The position numbers and the translations under genes are program-made. Below are positions 10,501-23,342 of a stretch of 64,000 nt of DNA, piece after piece. Source of the DNA: Dillenia suffruticosa (lineage: Eukaryota; Streptophyta; Magnoliopsida; Dilleniales; Dilleniaceae); the NCBI GenBank assembly GCA_033439265.1, contig JAVTVX010000031.1, positions 3,767,501-3,831,500 of the forward strand, given 5' to 3'. The first letter of the stretch is position 1; each line of letters starts with the position of its first letter. A model generated the notes under the pieces. That model was not told the DNA's origin. It worked only from the letters and a program-made list of their open reading frames with translations, and ran no database searches.

Positions 10501-12638
10501 TCCCAAGATTTAATTCAAAAGGGCAGTTCGAAGATTGAGCAGGAGAAATCTTTTTTTTTTTTCACCAAGATGAAATTTCTCAAAAAGGATGAGTGCATCA
10601 TATGAGCAAAGAGTATATTTAGAGGCCAGCAGCATAGTGAAACTATCCAACAGAAGCCAGAAGAAATATGAAAAATGAGGCAAAAATGTATAATATGTAT
10701 TTTTTTTAACTGTTCAAGCACAATATCAACAATGTCAGGGTCTGCTTAGCTAAGGAAGTCCTAAATACAATCTCATTAGGTTAACCAAAGAAAGAAGCTT
10801 GGTCTTTTGCATGGTGTCTCATTACTCATTTGCATATGCACATTTGTCTGATCCATTGCCATAATTATCTTCAATCCCTCTTTAAATCATGCTTTGATTA
10901 GGCATGTCTGATGGCTCTACAATCAGCTGTAAAACCTGCTATAAAATTCTCATGGCCTAATGTGATATTGGCCTAGCACTTCTCAAACGAATTAGTCTTA
11001 GTCAGGCATAACATGCTATGACACTAATGATACGCATTGAACACGTCTCAGCTACAATATATTTTTTAATATTTCATTTTCAACACAAAACTTCTTTGGC
11101 ACTTACAGAACACCTTAACATATGCTTTCACCTTCATTAGAGTGTAAACAAAATCAACTATAATTCATGTAAGATAAAGGCACAAAGAAGGTTTATAGAA
11201 ATAATAGAAAGCTAATGCATTTCTAATATGATTTTACATATTATTTGATATCATATACTTTTGTAACTCTATACTCTAAAATTTGTATCATTTTCAGCGT
11301 GAGTCCCCCCTGGTGATGTGTCATTTCATTTTTTAACTTTCTCCGTTCATGTCATTGTCTCATATGCCCATTATATTTCAGTGCTGACCTCACGGTACAT
11401 GTTGTTTACCATCTTTCTTGTCTACCAAGATTTGGTTGTTACTTGTGAAACTTTGAATTTGTGACCATCTCTTTGTCACGCTACTCTAATGAAGTAAATA
11501 TCATTAATGCTTGTTTTGTTGCCAAATTTTCTGTAATATTCCAATCACAACTCTCAACAAGGCCTAGGAAAGTTCCAATTCCATATCCATTATCTTCCTC
11601 AAAAGCTCCAAAGCCTGCCTAGCTGGGATCCTTACAGCAGCTTCTACCACATTATTTCTCATGCATATAATTCTGCTCATCTTATCTTGCATATTCCTGA
11701 AACCACCACACTAACGACAAAACATCACAACAAATGGACCAAAGCTGTTTGGTTTAGGCCTGATTGTGATTCAATTGGTTTGTGTGATTTGAAATTTTCT
11801 TTTCACACTATTCATTTCTTGACAAGATGCCTCCATGGCAAAGCAATACTATACCTGTCTCCACCCAATTTGCAATTCACTGGAAGCAACAGAATTCACC
11901 ATACGGTAGCAGCTGCCTGTCCATGTACAGCAGATAGAAGGATTCCTACGTGTCATGTCATGTCTTTTCATTTCACTACTATTCCTCTAGTCTTCAACTA
12001 GCTCTTCTGGAATGTGTTTGGGACTAATTTGCTGTATCTTAGCTCTTTATGAAGATAATCTTCAACCCTAAAACTATCTCAGAGTGTTGCATTCACAAAG
12101 ATAGCAATGCTTTTAATAAAATCCCCTGCTGATGTAAAAATGGAACTTAATCCAGACTGCTGTTCTTTTCATTTGAGTTCTTTTCACTTTGGTCAGATAA
12201 GATGGTGAGCATAGAAGTGGCTTTTATATGTAGGTATTGATTCCAAAGTTGTATGGTTGCAGATAAAGTTGGGATCTGTCAGGTTGGCAAAGAAGTACAT
12301 GAAACGAGTAGCCACGGAGCTACAATCCAAAGGGGTATTAGACAAGGATCCAACAATGGACTACATGCTTCTTCAAGGAGTGAGATTTGCTTTCCGCATT
12401 CATCAGGTTAGTCAAACCGTGCTGTTGGTAACTTTGCATTACCCATGGAAAAATGAAAAGGAAGACGAGGAAGGAATCATGCATAACAAATGTACAAATG
12501 GACATTGCTGAAATCAAAATAATATCGGTCTCCCTTTTTTGTTTCTTGGTGCAGTTTGCTGGGGGATTTGATGCAGACACAATGCATGCTTTTGAGGAGC
12601 TCAGAAATCTTGCGAACCTTCTTAGGAACAAAAAGTAG
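7561..12638 (+). CDS. CHUP1/IPGA1-family coiled-coil, proline-rich protein (766 aa, 7 exons)
   Basis: Exons: 7561-8253, 8348-9301, 9416-9547, 9757-9938, 10052-10163, 12263-12406 and 12555-12638, all GT-AG with consistent phase. Residues 1-110 are basic and Ser-rich. About 115-290 are predicted coiled coil, ending in the family motif YLRWVN (about 272). A PPPRP site and an 11-proline run (475-485) precede the conserved C-terminal domain from about 500: VVEFYHSLMRRD, NMIGEIENRSSHLLA-like text, FVKWLDDEL, DERAVLKHFDWPEKKADTLR, GVRFAFRIHQFAGGFD. In CHUP1 this region acts with actin in chloroplast positioning; IPGA1 relatives act on microtubules and cell shape. CHUP1 itself is about 1000 aa and starts with an outer-envelope hydrophobic anchor. 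This protein has none, so it is better called IPGA1-like or CHUP1-like. The ATG at 7561 opens the first conserved exon. Intron 5 is long (2.1 kb). Confidence 0.93.
10164..12262 (+). other. Long intron 5 of the CHUP1-like gene
   Basis: A 2.1-kb intron with GT at 10164 and AG at 12261-12262. It is AT-rich with a poly-T run near 10549. No inserted element with recognisable coding sequence was seen, and the 104-codon frame at 11687-12001 has no family features. Confidence 0.8.
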
Positions 12639-12848
12639 TTGACAAGCTTTTGAGTTATTTGTCTTACCATCTCAGTAAGCTTATTGTATTTAACTTTTGA
12701 AGTTCATTGGAAAAGAAAAAAAATTAATGGGAGAGAAAAAGGCAAAGGGATGAATTTTGTTCTTGAGTTTTTGGTTTCAGTTGCATGTGGAGAATGTTAA
12801 GGCGCATGAATAGAGAGAAGGTCTTGTTTGACGTCTTTCCAAGAAATA

Positions 12849-12849
12849 A

Positions 12850-12891
<42 letters not shown>

Positions 12892-12892
12892 T
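12849..12892 (+). repeat. (ATT)n microsatellite
   Basis: About fourteen TTA/ATT trinucleotides lie about 210 bp downstream of the CHUP1-like stop codon. The run creates poly-Leu and poly-Ile frames on the two strands, which are not genes. Confidence 0.95.
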
Positions 12893-14328
12893 TATAAACC
12901 AAAAAAAGTGATGTCAAGCAACTTATATTATTACTTTTTTTTAGCATTATTACAAAAGTTTTCACTCACCTTAAATTTTTTAATTTGAATTATAAAAGAA
13001 AAATATAATTTTTTACAGATATATTTTTCTGATAAATTTTATAATTTACATGTCAATTTTGATAATGGTCAATTTCATATTTAAAAAGTAAAAAATAAAA
13101 ATATAAAAATAGCAAATAGTTTTGTTCATTACTGGAAATTGCGAAGAATAAAAGCACCTTAGACTAATTACTTAATATATGTTTAGCATACCTTTTTTTT
13201 TTCTGGTTTAAAGCCAACTTAAAGTCAAAAATTAAACAAAACAAGTTTCTAAAGCTGTTTTTTCCCAAAAAATAAAAAAAAACTATTTTTCAGTGAAGAA
13301 AAAATAAAGTATTAGCTTCTTAGATGATCTTTTACTTATTTAATTGTGTCCTGTTTTAATAAAAATGTGTGCTGAAGAAATTATTTTTAATTATTTTAAA
13401 TATTACAATTTTTATAATATTTATAAATCAAAAAATATTTAAATATTTATGAATAATTTTTATTTAATATTTATATAAAACGAAAAATATATCACATATT
13501 TGTTTAATTTAATTATATATGAAATTGTCATGTCACTAAAAATGATGAACCTTGAATATTTATGAATATTTTATAATATTTATGAAACTATTTATTTTAT
13601 TTATTATTTATGAAACTTTAATATCAATTGTCATTTATCATAATTTCATTAAATACTAAAATTTAAATAAATTGTTTTGTGAAACAATCTATTTGAAAAA
13701 GGAACTTTTTTAAAATAAAATTAACAAACAGATTATGATTTAATTTTAAAACTCTTATCTTTATATTAATTTATAAGTTAAAAGTAAGAGTTTTTAACAT
13801 AAAAAAGTTAGGTTAAACACTTTTTTGTATTAATCTATATATTAAAAATTTTTAGAATAATGGGTAAGAATAATAAGGTAATAAACTTTTTAAATGATGT
13901 ACAGCGGTACTTATGATACACGAAAATTTTTTGATACTAATATTTTTCCATTTTCAAAACGTTTCCTGTTTTTATTTTTATAATATTTTTAAAACATTTC
14001 AATATGTTAAATTAATTAATATCTATACAGAATTATTTATATTTTCTATATTTACATATTTTTCATGTTTAATAAATTATTTATTTATATTATTTGTGTT
14101 ATGATTAATAATTTTATATTTTTATTATAAAATATGACTATACTATTATTTTTATAAAATAATTAATATTTACATAAAAATTCTTTTATTTTTTATAATT
14201 ACCCATTCGTCCACATTTTTATTTACTATATTTTTACAAATTGTCATTTCCCCATATTATTTCCTATTCATCTCCGTTTCTCTGTTTCCGTTTACATGCA
14301 ACCTATGTGGTGTTCTTTTTAATTATAT
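12893..14328. other. AT-rich intergenic region, no gene seen
   Basis: Very AT-rich DNA with many ATATTT/TTTATA words and stops in all frames. No coding, RNA or terminal-repeat signature was recognised. Confidence 0.6.
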
Positions 14329-14383
14329 ACAACAATAACAAATTAAAATTTAATCTCAACTATTAGGGTCAGTCGTTGGAAAG

Positions 14384-14388
<5 letters not shown>

Positions 14389-14452
<64 letters not shown>
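14389..14452 (-). repeat. (TA)n microsatellite inside the LINE 3' UTR
   Basis: About 32 TA dinucleotides between the LINE coding end and its conserved 3' UTR. The second LINE copy has a shorter (AT)n run at the same relative place (about 53938), so the run belongs to the element rather than to the target site. Confidence 0.9.
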
Positions 14453-14454
<2 letters not shown>

Positions 14455-15866
14455 TTTAATTTGTGTGAATTTTCCTACGTCGCTCATTTTTATCCAATAC
14501 TATCTCTTTATCTAAAGTCTTAATTATTATGCCTTTACAGATAACTTATATCCAAGTTTTCAATAATCTATCTCTATGTTTTACTAAATCTTTTAGTCCT
14601 CATAATCGGTGCATCTTTAGATTTTCTTTGCACATCTCCGAACCATTTCAGACAACACTCTTAATTTTATCTACAATTGAACTAACTACCAATTTATTAT
14701 AAATTTTTTCGTTTTTAATTTTCTCTTTTTTAATTTTGCTACACATCCACATAAATATTTTCATTTTTATTATAATCATTTTCTACTTTTATTGTTATTT
14801 AATAGTCCAACATTCAGTATCATACAATAGTGCAAATTTTATTACAGTTCTAGTCTTATTACAGTTCTATAGAACTTTTCTTTCAAATGCAAGATGTCAT
14901 TCTCCATTTCATTTAATCCGTCTAAATTTTATAATTCACATTTTTATCTATATTGCTATCATTTTTAATAATGGAACCAAAATATTTAAAACATTCACTT
15001 TTTGGTATAATTTTTCCTTCTAACCTAATCTTTTTTTATCATTTTGATAATTATTACTAAACTTATATCTCATATTCAATTTTTGAGCTGTTTAATTTAA
15101 ATCCTTTGAATTTCAATATAACCCTTCGTAACTCTAATTTCGCACTAATGTCATCTTTAGTTTTATCAATCAATATTATATCATCTGTAAAAAGTATATA
15201 CTATGATATTTTATTCTGAATATTTTTTTTTTATGATTTTATCTATCACTATTATAAAAAAATAGAATTTAATGTCGAATCTTGAAGGAGTCAAATATTA
15301 ATAAGGAAACTATCGCACAGATTCTCGTAAGCTATTATATTGGTTATAGCTTATTCATACATATTTCTAATAAAATTAATATATTTCAAAGAGATCTTTT
15401 TTTTTTATTAGCGTCAACAACAATATGTCTCTAAAAACCCTATCATATATTTTTTCTAGGTCGATAAATACCATATGTAGATCTTTCTTCTGTATTTATA
15501 TGTCTCAATCAAATGTCTTAATAAGTGGATTGTTTTTATGATAGATTTTCCTAATACGAATCCAAATTGATTCTGAAATATACTTATTTTCGATTTCAAC
15601 CTATAATCTATCACTATCTTCTATAATTTCATGATATGACTAATAAATTTAATTTTTTTTGTAGTTAAAGTAATTTTGTATATGTCATTTATTCTTATAT
15701 AGCGATACAAGTGTACTCTCTCTCTCTCTCCATATTTTGAGTTTCTTGATTTGTCAAATTTTATTAAAAATGCTCGTTAACATTATTATACCAAATTCAC
15801 CTAAATATTTTCACACTTCAATAGGAATTCTATCGCGTTCTATGATTTTATTATTTTTCATCTTTT

Positions 15867-16196
15867 TTAAAGTCTTCTAGTTTCATAGGAACGAATTTTA
15901 TATTTAAAATCTTTATTAATTTTTTCTACAATTGTCCCGATATTTTTTATATTTATTATACTCTTAATATTGAAAAGATTATCAAAATAGTTTCTCCGAT
16001 ACTTTTTTATGTTTTCATCCCTTACAAATATACTATTGATTTCATTTTTAATACATTTAATACCATTTAGATTTTTTCCTTTTCTCTCCCTTAATTTGGT
16101 AACTCTGTAGATCTCTCTTTTTCCGTTTCTAGTCTCCAGTCTTTTGTATAGTTCATTGTATACCTTACTCTTTGATTTGTGAATAATTTTTTTCAC
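15867..16196 (-). pseudogene. LINE reverse-transcriptase fragment (linker to RT)
   Basis: This is the longest surviving frame of the LINE, 109 codons. The order SKSKVYNELYKRLETRNGKR, REIYRVTKLRERK, IKCIKNE and YRRNYFDNLFN matches the segment before the RT fingers in plant RTE-like LINEs. Stops bound it on both sides, so it is a fragment and not an independent gene. Confidence 0.88.
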
Positions 16197-17639
16197 ATCT
16201 TTTTTTACACTTTTATATTTTTCATATATATTATTACTAGTATTACGTTTAAACCTCTTATAACACTGTCGTTTAGTTCATAAAACAGTTTGTATTTTTT
16301 CATTCCATCAGCATGACTCTTTACCTATTGGGGTCTAATGTTTAGATAGACCAAAAATCTCCATACGTATACTCTTAATATTAGTAGACATTTCTTTGCA
16401 CATTGTCTCTAAATCATCATTAGTAAACCAATATATTATTTGAATTAATTTGTCTCTAAAAGTTGTCACATTTTCTTATTTCAAATTCCACAAATCAAAT
16501 CTTAACTCTACAAATGGACGATACTTCTTTTACTTTTTAGGTACACGTATATCTAAAACTAAGAGTTTATATTGAGTTGCTATATTTTCTCCCAGTATAA
16601 CCTTACAATCTTTACAACTCATTCTATCACCTCTCCTAACGAGAAAAATATCTATTTGGCTAGTATTGAATTCATTTCTATATGTAATTATGCATGACTC
16701 TTTTTTCTTAAAAAAAAAAAGTGTTTATGCGTACCAAATTGAATATTGTGCCAAATTCTAAAATTGTATCTCTTCTTTTATTCCTACTACTAAATATAAA
16801 ATTTTCATGTACAGTTTCGAATATTTCATTTTTCTCTCCTTCATGTCCATTTAGGTCTTCTTAAATAAACAAATTCTCTTGACTATATATGACTTATATA
16901 AATTCATTTAAATTCTCCCAAAATTATTTTTTACTAATCACATCGATACCTATTTGAGACGCATATATATTGATTATATTAACTACGTTTTTCTTATCTA
17001 CTAACTTAATAAGTATAATTCTATTTTCATTCTTTTTTATCTTTACTATATCTTCTAATAGATATTTATGTATAATTATTTCTATCTCATTTTTAGTCTA
17101 TCCCTACCTGTATACCAAATCTTATAATTATAAGGCTTTACTAATTTAACATTTTCTCTCACCCACTTAGTTTCTTGAAAACACATGATATTAATTTTTT
17201 CTGTTATTCATTACTTCCCCTGTCTCCCCTAACTTGCAGGTTAACGATTATATATTCCAAATGTTTAGACGAATTTTATTTTTATGATCTATCTTATTTA
17301 CCTACACCCTAAGATCTCTTGTTAATTTGTCACTATATTCGGGATCCGATATAACGTCATTGAGAGGGAAATGCCTCAGAAGTTTTTCTATATTTGTCTC
17401 TCATTTTTTTATTTTGACAAAATATTTTATGCTCGCTGTGACCTACCATAATTCTACTCTTTTATCCGGGTTTGGACCAGCCATGGCAGAGTTTTTCCAA
17501 ACTTAGACAACCATCAAAAGCAATATTAATTATTGATTGACCCAAACGTCCACATCTTCATCTACATAGACACATTTCTCAGCATTTGCGAATGACCACT
17601 CCCATTCTCTATGACGCAAAGCGCTTACACACATAGCTA

Positions 17640-17682
17640 CAAAGAGAGAGAGAGACAACGAGAGAGAGAGAGAGAGAGATTG
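17640..17682 (+). repeat. (GA)n tract upstream of the VQ relic
   Basis: Interrupted GAGAGA runs about 250 bp before the VQ-relic ATG. A TATA-like TTTATATATATACA at about 17849 lies about 80 bp before that ATG, so remains of a promoter may survive here. Confidence 0.6.
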
Positions 17683-17932
17683 CTAGGTGGGTGTGGACTC
17701 CTAAATTTTATATATTTTAGCAAAGATTCAAATGAATCAACATCATTTCCAACATCTAAGAATGTCCTATGAGTTGTTTTTATCCCACAACCCTTATAAA
17801 CAAAGAGACATTACAAACGACTCCCAAGTTACTCTCATCTCATTCATATTTATATATATACACATATATTCTTCATATCCTCCATTAAAAAGCATATATC
17901 AAGTTTTGAATCTTCCAAGAAGCAGCAAAACC

Positions 17933-18298
17933 ATGGGAAAGAAAATTATTGGCAATCTCTCAAAATATCAAAACATAGTTCTTCCAAGAAGAAGCAATTG
18001 AACATCAAAAGCAACACCTTGATTAAAGTATTAAAACCAAAGGTATACATCACAAACATCTCAACCTTCAAACAACTTGTTCAACAACTCACCGGCTACA
18101 ATCTCATCGCCTAAAATTCTTCTTTCTTCCTCTTGTTCTACTTATAATGCCAACTTGGAATCTGAAGAATTACAATAGACTACTCTCACTCTTCACCACT
18201 CTTTCTCTTCTAAATTGCCATCTTTTTCCCATTTTTCGCCATTTTCCGAAGTTGAGTCTTGGCTTTTGCAGAATGACAGCTTTGCCATGAATCTGTAG
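17933..18298 (+). pseudogene. VQ-motif protein relic
   Basis: The signature FKQLVQQLTG (about 18067-18096; family consensus FxxxVQxxTG) sits in a frame reading VLKPKVYITNISTFKQLVQQ, the typical lead-in of plant VQ transcriptional co-regulators that bind WRKY factors. The ATG at 17933 is one base out of phase with this frame. After the motif the frame shifts back and continues SPKILLSSSCST...FSEVESWLLQNDSFAMNL to a TAG at 18296, with one internal TAG at 18176. Two frame changes and one stop within about 120 codons argue for a pseudogene. The intronless layout fits the VQ family. A copia LTR starts about 390 bp downstream. Sequencing errors are the alternative explanation. Confidence 0.8.
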
Positions 18299-18686
18299 TC
18301 TAAACAAGAGGTTTGTTTATATGATTATGAACTTTCTTGGCTCATATGATTAATTGTATCTTATATATCTTTGTAAAGTCAAAATTTGGAAATTTTTCTC
18401 AGTTGTGATTATTCATTTGAATGTATTCTTTTATTTAGGAATGATAGTTTGATCATAGCGCTCTCTATAATTGTATATGATTTCAAGAATATATGATGTC
18501 TTCTTGGGAAATATTGTTTATTTTCTTCCCTTATGTCGTCGAAATTTTGAATTTGTATATTTGGTATTAGCATGATTGGTGTTATTAGAAATTGAGCAGA
18601 AGAAACGATATATAATATAGAACTTCGATAATTCAATATTTCAACAAAACAATTACAATAAACTAATATTATAAAGTACTCTTTAC
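18299..18686. other. Intergenic, no gene seen
   Basis: AT-rich spacer between the VQ relic and the copia LTR, possibly the old 3' flank of the VQ gene. The 75-codon minus-strand frame here has no recognisable features. Confidence 0.5.
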
Positions 18687-19213
18687 TGAAATAATTTTTC
18701 TAATAATCAAATATGATTTTTCATGCTTTGAAAATCAATTGTCAAAAATTAAATCCCAAAATTTAGGATTGAATTACTAAACCTTTTTGATGCGCAGGTA
18801 TAAAAGCAATCACATACGAATTTGCCTTTGATTTTCACGATCCAAAGGCCTTTAGTACAATATATGATTTCGGTTCTTTGAAACCCTCAATAATGAAAGC
18901 TTTTCTTTGTGCATCATGGAGGAGAGAGAGGGAACTTTTTTCTTATGTTCACTAAAGGAAGAAGAACACCCAATTTTATTTTTATTTTTATTTTTATTTA
19001 TTTTTATTTATATTATTTTTTTTACATTCCTTCCTTATTTCAAAAATCAAGAATAACTCACATTTCAAAATTCAAAACTAAAGGGGGTTGAAAGTAGTTT
19101 TCACACAAAAAGAAAACTACTTCTCCCTTTATTTCTTTAAATTTGAATGTTGAAATGGTGTTGAGTCGGGTTGGGTCAAACCCACATAGGCGACCTGGCA
19201 CCCATTTCCAACA
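18687..19213 (-). repeat. Copia-1 3' LTR
   Basis: On the + strand it begins TGAAATAATTTTTCT and ends CATTTCCAACA, giving TG...CA ends. Matching words with the other LTR include GGAGGAGAGAGAGGGAAC and AAGTAGTTTTCACACAAAAA. It carries an extra TTTTATTTTTA-rich stretch near 18980, which makes it about 28 bp longer than its partner. Confidence 0.88.
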
Positions 19214-20393
19214 TCTACAACTCGCACATGAGGGTTAAATCTGTATTTAGTTCAATCATTTCATATATCATCAATTCTATACAAACAAATGGATCGTGTG
19301 ACCAGCGAATACATCAAGAGCTAAAAGCTACCACCAGCTAAGAGTATGTAATAGCTCACCATTTAATACAAAGAGAACATCAAGTCTCACTATACCCCAA
19401 ACTTTTTTTTGTTACACAAAACCAACATATCTCTTATCTCTCAAACAATACAAATTAGAATATACTTGACTCAACACAAATTATGCATTCGCAATTATAT
19501 TTTAAAACACTAAATTAAAACATAATTAGTCGACCTATGAATACAAAACGATATGTCAGCTATAAGATAGTTTTCTTTTCACACTACTATCTATCTTCTC
19601 CATTTTAGCTGCTTTCATAGACATATACCATAAAATCGAATCAATCATGGTCTCTTGATTACATGCTAAAATAGTAATACTAAAATAAAATTTCAAAAAA
19701 CAGGCGAAAGTTTTAAGAGTATTAAATGAAATCAAGTATAAACCTCTGGGTTTCATACAATGAGGTGTAGAGTGGTTCATCAACTCATTACCCATAGGGT
19801 CACAAAAGCATATGTGACATCAAACATGTGCTATGATACCCTTTCTATTTAATTAGAAGTATATATCTATTTCAAAATTATAATACATAGTACAGGTCTT
19901 AGTCCAAGTGTACTATAACACTCAACTTGACTTTCTCTTCTTATAAGTCCTCTATAATCATCACAATTTCAAGAGAAAATCATACATGACTCGTAAACAA
20001 GGGTAACAGATTGTGGAAAATCCATTTTGATTATCAAGAAAATATATAAAAAGTAATCTCATCTTAGTTTTCTACTGAGACAGCATATATATTTTATTAA
20101 CCATAAATTAACATTACTTCATCTTTACATATATACAAACATTAGAGTCGATTGCTCATGCGAGAGAATCAATCTCCAAAACTTGTCCGACATATTTTAA
20201 ATCAAGACATAAAAATTTGCAAGTACAAAACAAATTCAAATATCATAAAATTATAAATATTATATCATAGTCGTTGTACATATAAATACAATTACATTTT
20301 ACGCAATCTCAGAGATTTTATATACTTTAAAAATACATCTCTAGGTATAGGTTTCGTAAACGGATCAGTCACCATTAAATGCGTAGGCATATA

Positions 20394-21002
20394 CTACAAC
20401 ATCACCTCCCCTTTCTGAACAACGTTTTGAATAAAATTGTATTTTGTATCTATATGTTTGGTTCTCCCATGATATTTGAGATCTTTTGTATAAGCGATAA
20501 CTGATTGACTATCATAATAAATTGTCACAAATCCCACTGAATCACTTACAATCCCCAAGTATTGTAAAAACCTTTTTAACCAAATACATTCTTGAACTGT
20601 AGAATCACAATCCACAAGCTCTGTTTCCATTGTGGATAGTGATACACATGTTTGTTTTTTGCTTTTCCAAGAGATGACGCCATTATTCAGCAAGAAAACT
20701 TAACCTGAGGTGGATTTACGTTCATCTAAACCCCCACTCCAATCAGTATCTGTGTATCTACTTAATCACAAATTATTTCCTTGACAACAAAGAGAATAGT
20801 CTACGGTTCCTTTCAGGTATCGCAAAATCCTCTTTACAGCAGTCCAGTGATTTCGACCTGAATTGAATTGACACCTGCTAACCAAACCAGCATAGCAGAT
20901 GTCAGAATGAGTACACATCATAGCATGCATCAGACTCCCAACAATGCTAGAATACGATAATTTTGACTGCTCGTGTTTTTCTTCAATAGTTTTTGGGTAC
21001 AT
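20394..21002 (-). pseudogene. Copia-1 RNase H and RT C-terminus
   Basis: Two minus-strand frames read YPKTIEEKHEQSKLSYSSIV...SDICYAGLVSRCQ (end of RT) and VISWKSKKQTCVSLSTMETE...HIDTKYNFI (RNase H). These match the C-terminal part of copia polyproteins. A stop and an intervening frame change separate them. Confidence 0.9.
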
Positions 21003-21860
21003 TGCTAGACTTAAACTTTTGCTTTAGACACAGGAGTATCAATGAGTTTATAGTTGTCCATCCTAATTGTTCCTAAATCTTTTTAATGTAAAATTTTTGA
21101 GATAAGGTTAACAATCTCTTGGAATGATTTTTAGGGATCTTAACACCCACTACGTACTCTATCTCACCCATGTCATTCATCTCAAAATTTGATAATAACC
21201 AACTCTTGATATTCAGGATATACTCATATCGTTTTCGGCTAACAATATATCATCGATATACAGAGATAGAATTACAAACATATCATTGGATTTTTTCACA
21301 TAAAGATAATGGTCTTCATCTATCTTCACGAAATTGTAAAAAATTACAGATCTGTGAAATCTCAAATACCATTGTCTTGAAAACTGTTTGAAACCATAAA
21401 TTGATCTATTCAATTTATAAACTTTGTTTTCTTGGCCTTTAACTATGAAATATACTGGTTGTTCCATATAAATTTCTTCTTTAAGTTCACCATTTAGAAA
21501 AGTAGTCTTCACGTCCATATGGTATAATTCTAAATCTAAATTGGTAACAATAGCCAACAATAGGTGAATAGAGATAAATTTCACTACCAGTGAAAAGATT
21601 TCTTCATAATCAATACTCTTTTATTGGGTATAACCTTTATCATTAGCCAAGCTTTGTACCTCTCAATTATTCTATCAGCCATATTTAACTTTGAGAACCC
21701 ATTTGTTCTCAATAGATTTGCGCTCAGGTGGAAGATCAACCAGCTTCCAAACATGGTTGGATTACATCGACTCTATTTCTTCCTCTATTGCTTTTACCCA
21801 CTTATCCTTGGCAGAACAAGACAGAGCCTTATTCACATTCTTAGGCTCATTTTCGTCATG
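21000..21860 (-). pseudogene. Copia-1 reverse transcriptase core
   Basis: On the minus strand, KWVKAIEEEIESM, LPPERKSIENKWVLKVKYG, YHMDVKTTFLNGELKEEIYM and YGFKQFSRQWY occur in order. The catalytic-site motif is YIDDI where most copia elements have YVDDM or YVDDI. Several stops break the frame between these blocks. It copied retrotransposon RNA when active; it is now inactive. Confidence 0.9.
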
Positions 21861-22147
21861 TGGAGAAATAATAAAAGTGTGCCCTTTAATTTTTTAATAA
21901 CGTTTGGGCGCATCTTTCCTAACACTTTTTCGAATCGATGATTCAGTTGGATCATTAGAATTTGAATCCCTCCTGGTGGGATCATCTAGAGATTCAATTT
22001 CTTGTAGTTCACTTGATCCGTCCTGCACAAATCCGTTATTTGAATTATTTAATTCAAACAAAAGCTTTCAGTTCACTATTTCACCCTTGATTCAATTTTT
22101 GTTACAGTACCATCATCGCGCTCACCGATGAATACATAATCTTTTGA

Positions 22148-23240
22148 TTAGTCAGAGTATCTAATAAAGATACACTTCTTTCCTCGGGGACCAAACTTTT
22201 CAAACTTATTGGAAGAGTCATGAATATAGATCGCTGAACCCCAAGGTCTAAGTCCATTTAGACTGGGTGTTCTACTAGTCCAAAATTCATAAGACATAGT
22301 TGGTACTGATTTTGAAAGCACCCTATTCAAAATATAGATTGTAGTTAACAATGCATCTCTCTAAAAAGAAATTGGCAAGTTATCTTGCGCCATCATGGAT
22401 CTCATTATATCTAGCAATATTTTATTTCTTCTCTTAACAACACCATTCTGTTGAGCTATATGAGAAATAGTCAATTGTTTAATAATTCTCTTTTCACTAT
22501 ATAGTTCTTTGAATTGATCTTATAGATATTCACGTTCAGTTTTGTTCTCAAGCATTTAATTGTTCTGTCCATTTGATTCTCTATTTCGGTCATATAACGT
22601 ATAAAATACTCAAATGTTTCAGATTTTTGAGAAATCAAATAGACATAAACAAATTGTGTGAAATTATCTACGAATGTAATGAAATATAACGCTTCATGCC
22701 GAGCCTCACATTCATTGGATCACAAATATTAGAGTGAACCAATTGTAATGAGAATTCAACTCTTATGGCCTTTCCAAATGATTTTCGGGTCATCTTCCCA
22801 GCAAAACAATATTCACAATTTGGTAAATCAATTTTAGTAAATGAACCCAATAGTTCTGCTTTCATAAATCGATTCATTATATCCTGTCCAATGTGACCAA
22901 GTCTAGCATGTCATAATTTGTCATTAATATTAGTATCACCAGAAGAACAAACATTTAACGAAAATATAATGATCAACATAACTATTAAACATTTGTTTGT
23001 CACAATCCAAAGTAAGAAATCCATTCATCAGACGTCTAGTACCATAAAACACACCATCGTAATAGATACAGACTCTATCATGAGAAAAGTTCAAGTTATA
23101 ATCAAGTCTAAGAAGAACAATAGTAAAAACTAAATTTCGTCGAATCTCTAGTGTATAGAGAATATCATGTAAGATTAGAGTTTGGCAACTTCGTAACTTT
23201 AGTTTGTAAGTGTCAATCACTTTGACTTCTACTTTCATAT
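22148..23240 (-). pseudogene. Copia-1 GAG-pre-integrase and integrase region
   Basis: The minus-strand frame ends include CEYCFAGKMTRKSF (GAG-pre-integrase and zinc-binding lead-in), HSNICDPM, and later TIYILNRVLSKSVPTMSYE and GPRGKKCIFIRYSD, typical of the integrase C-terminal part. The order is right for copia, with stops between segments. Confidence 0.88.
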
Positions 23241-23342
23241 TGTTCCTTATGTATATTCATCTTGTACCAGGAGGACTCGACGAAAATCCACAAATACTTC
23301 CCTATTTTTTGTCACATGGTCTGTTGCTTTTAAGTCTATAAT

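Larger units (their letters stand above)
14330..17520 (-). mobile_element. RTE-like LINE retrotransposon, decayed, minus strand
   Basis: Read on the minus strand from about 17520 to 14330. A 5' part near 17500-17430 (CATGGCTGGTCCAAACCCGG) leads into an endonuclease domain (RLNIWNI near 17270; later IINIYASQIGID and the catalytic-type EDLNGHEG). The linker and reverse transcriptase region follow, including an uninterrupted 109-codon stretch. The C-terminal WIKMSDVGKFTQIK near 14470 matches [12 protein letters not shown] in the 53.7-kb copy. Many stops and frameshifts make it inactive. The 3' tail after the coding end is (TA)n, then a short conserved 3' UTR, then a TTGTTATTGTTG-like end at about 14330. 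Confidence 0.88.
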
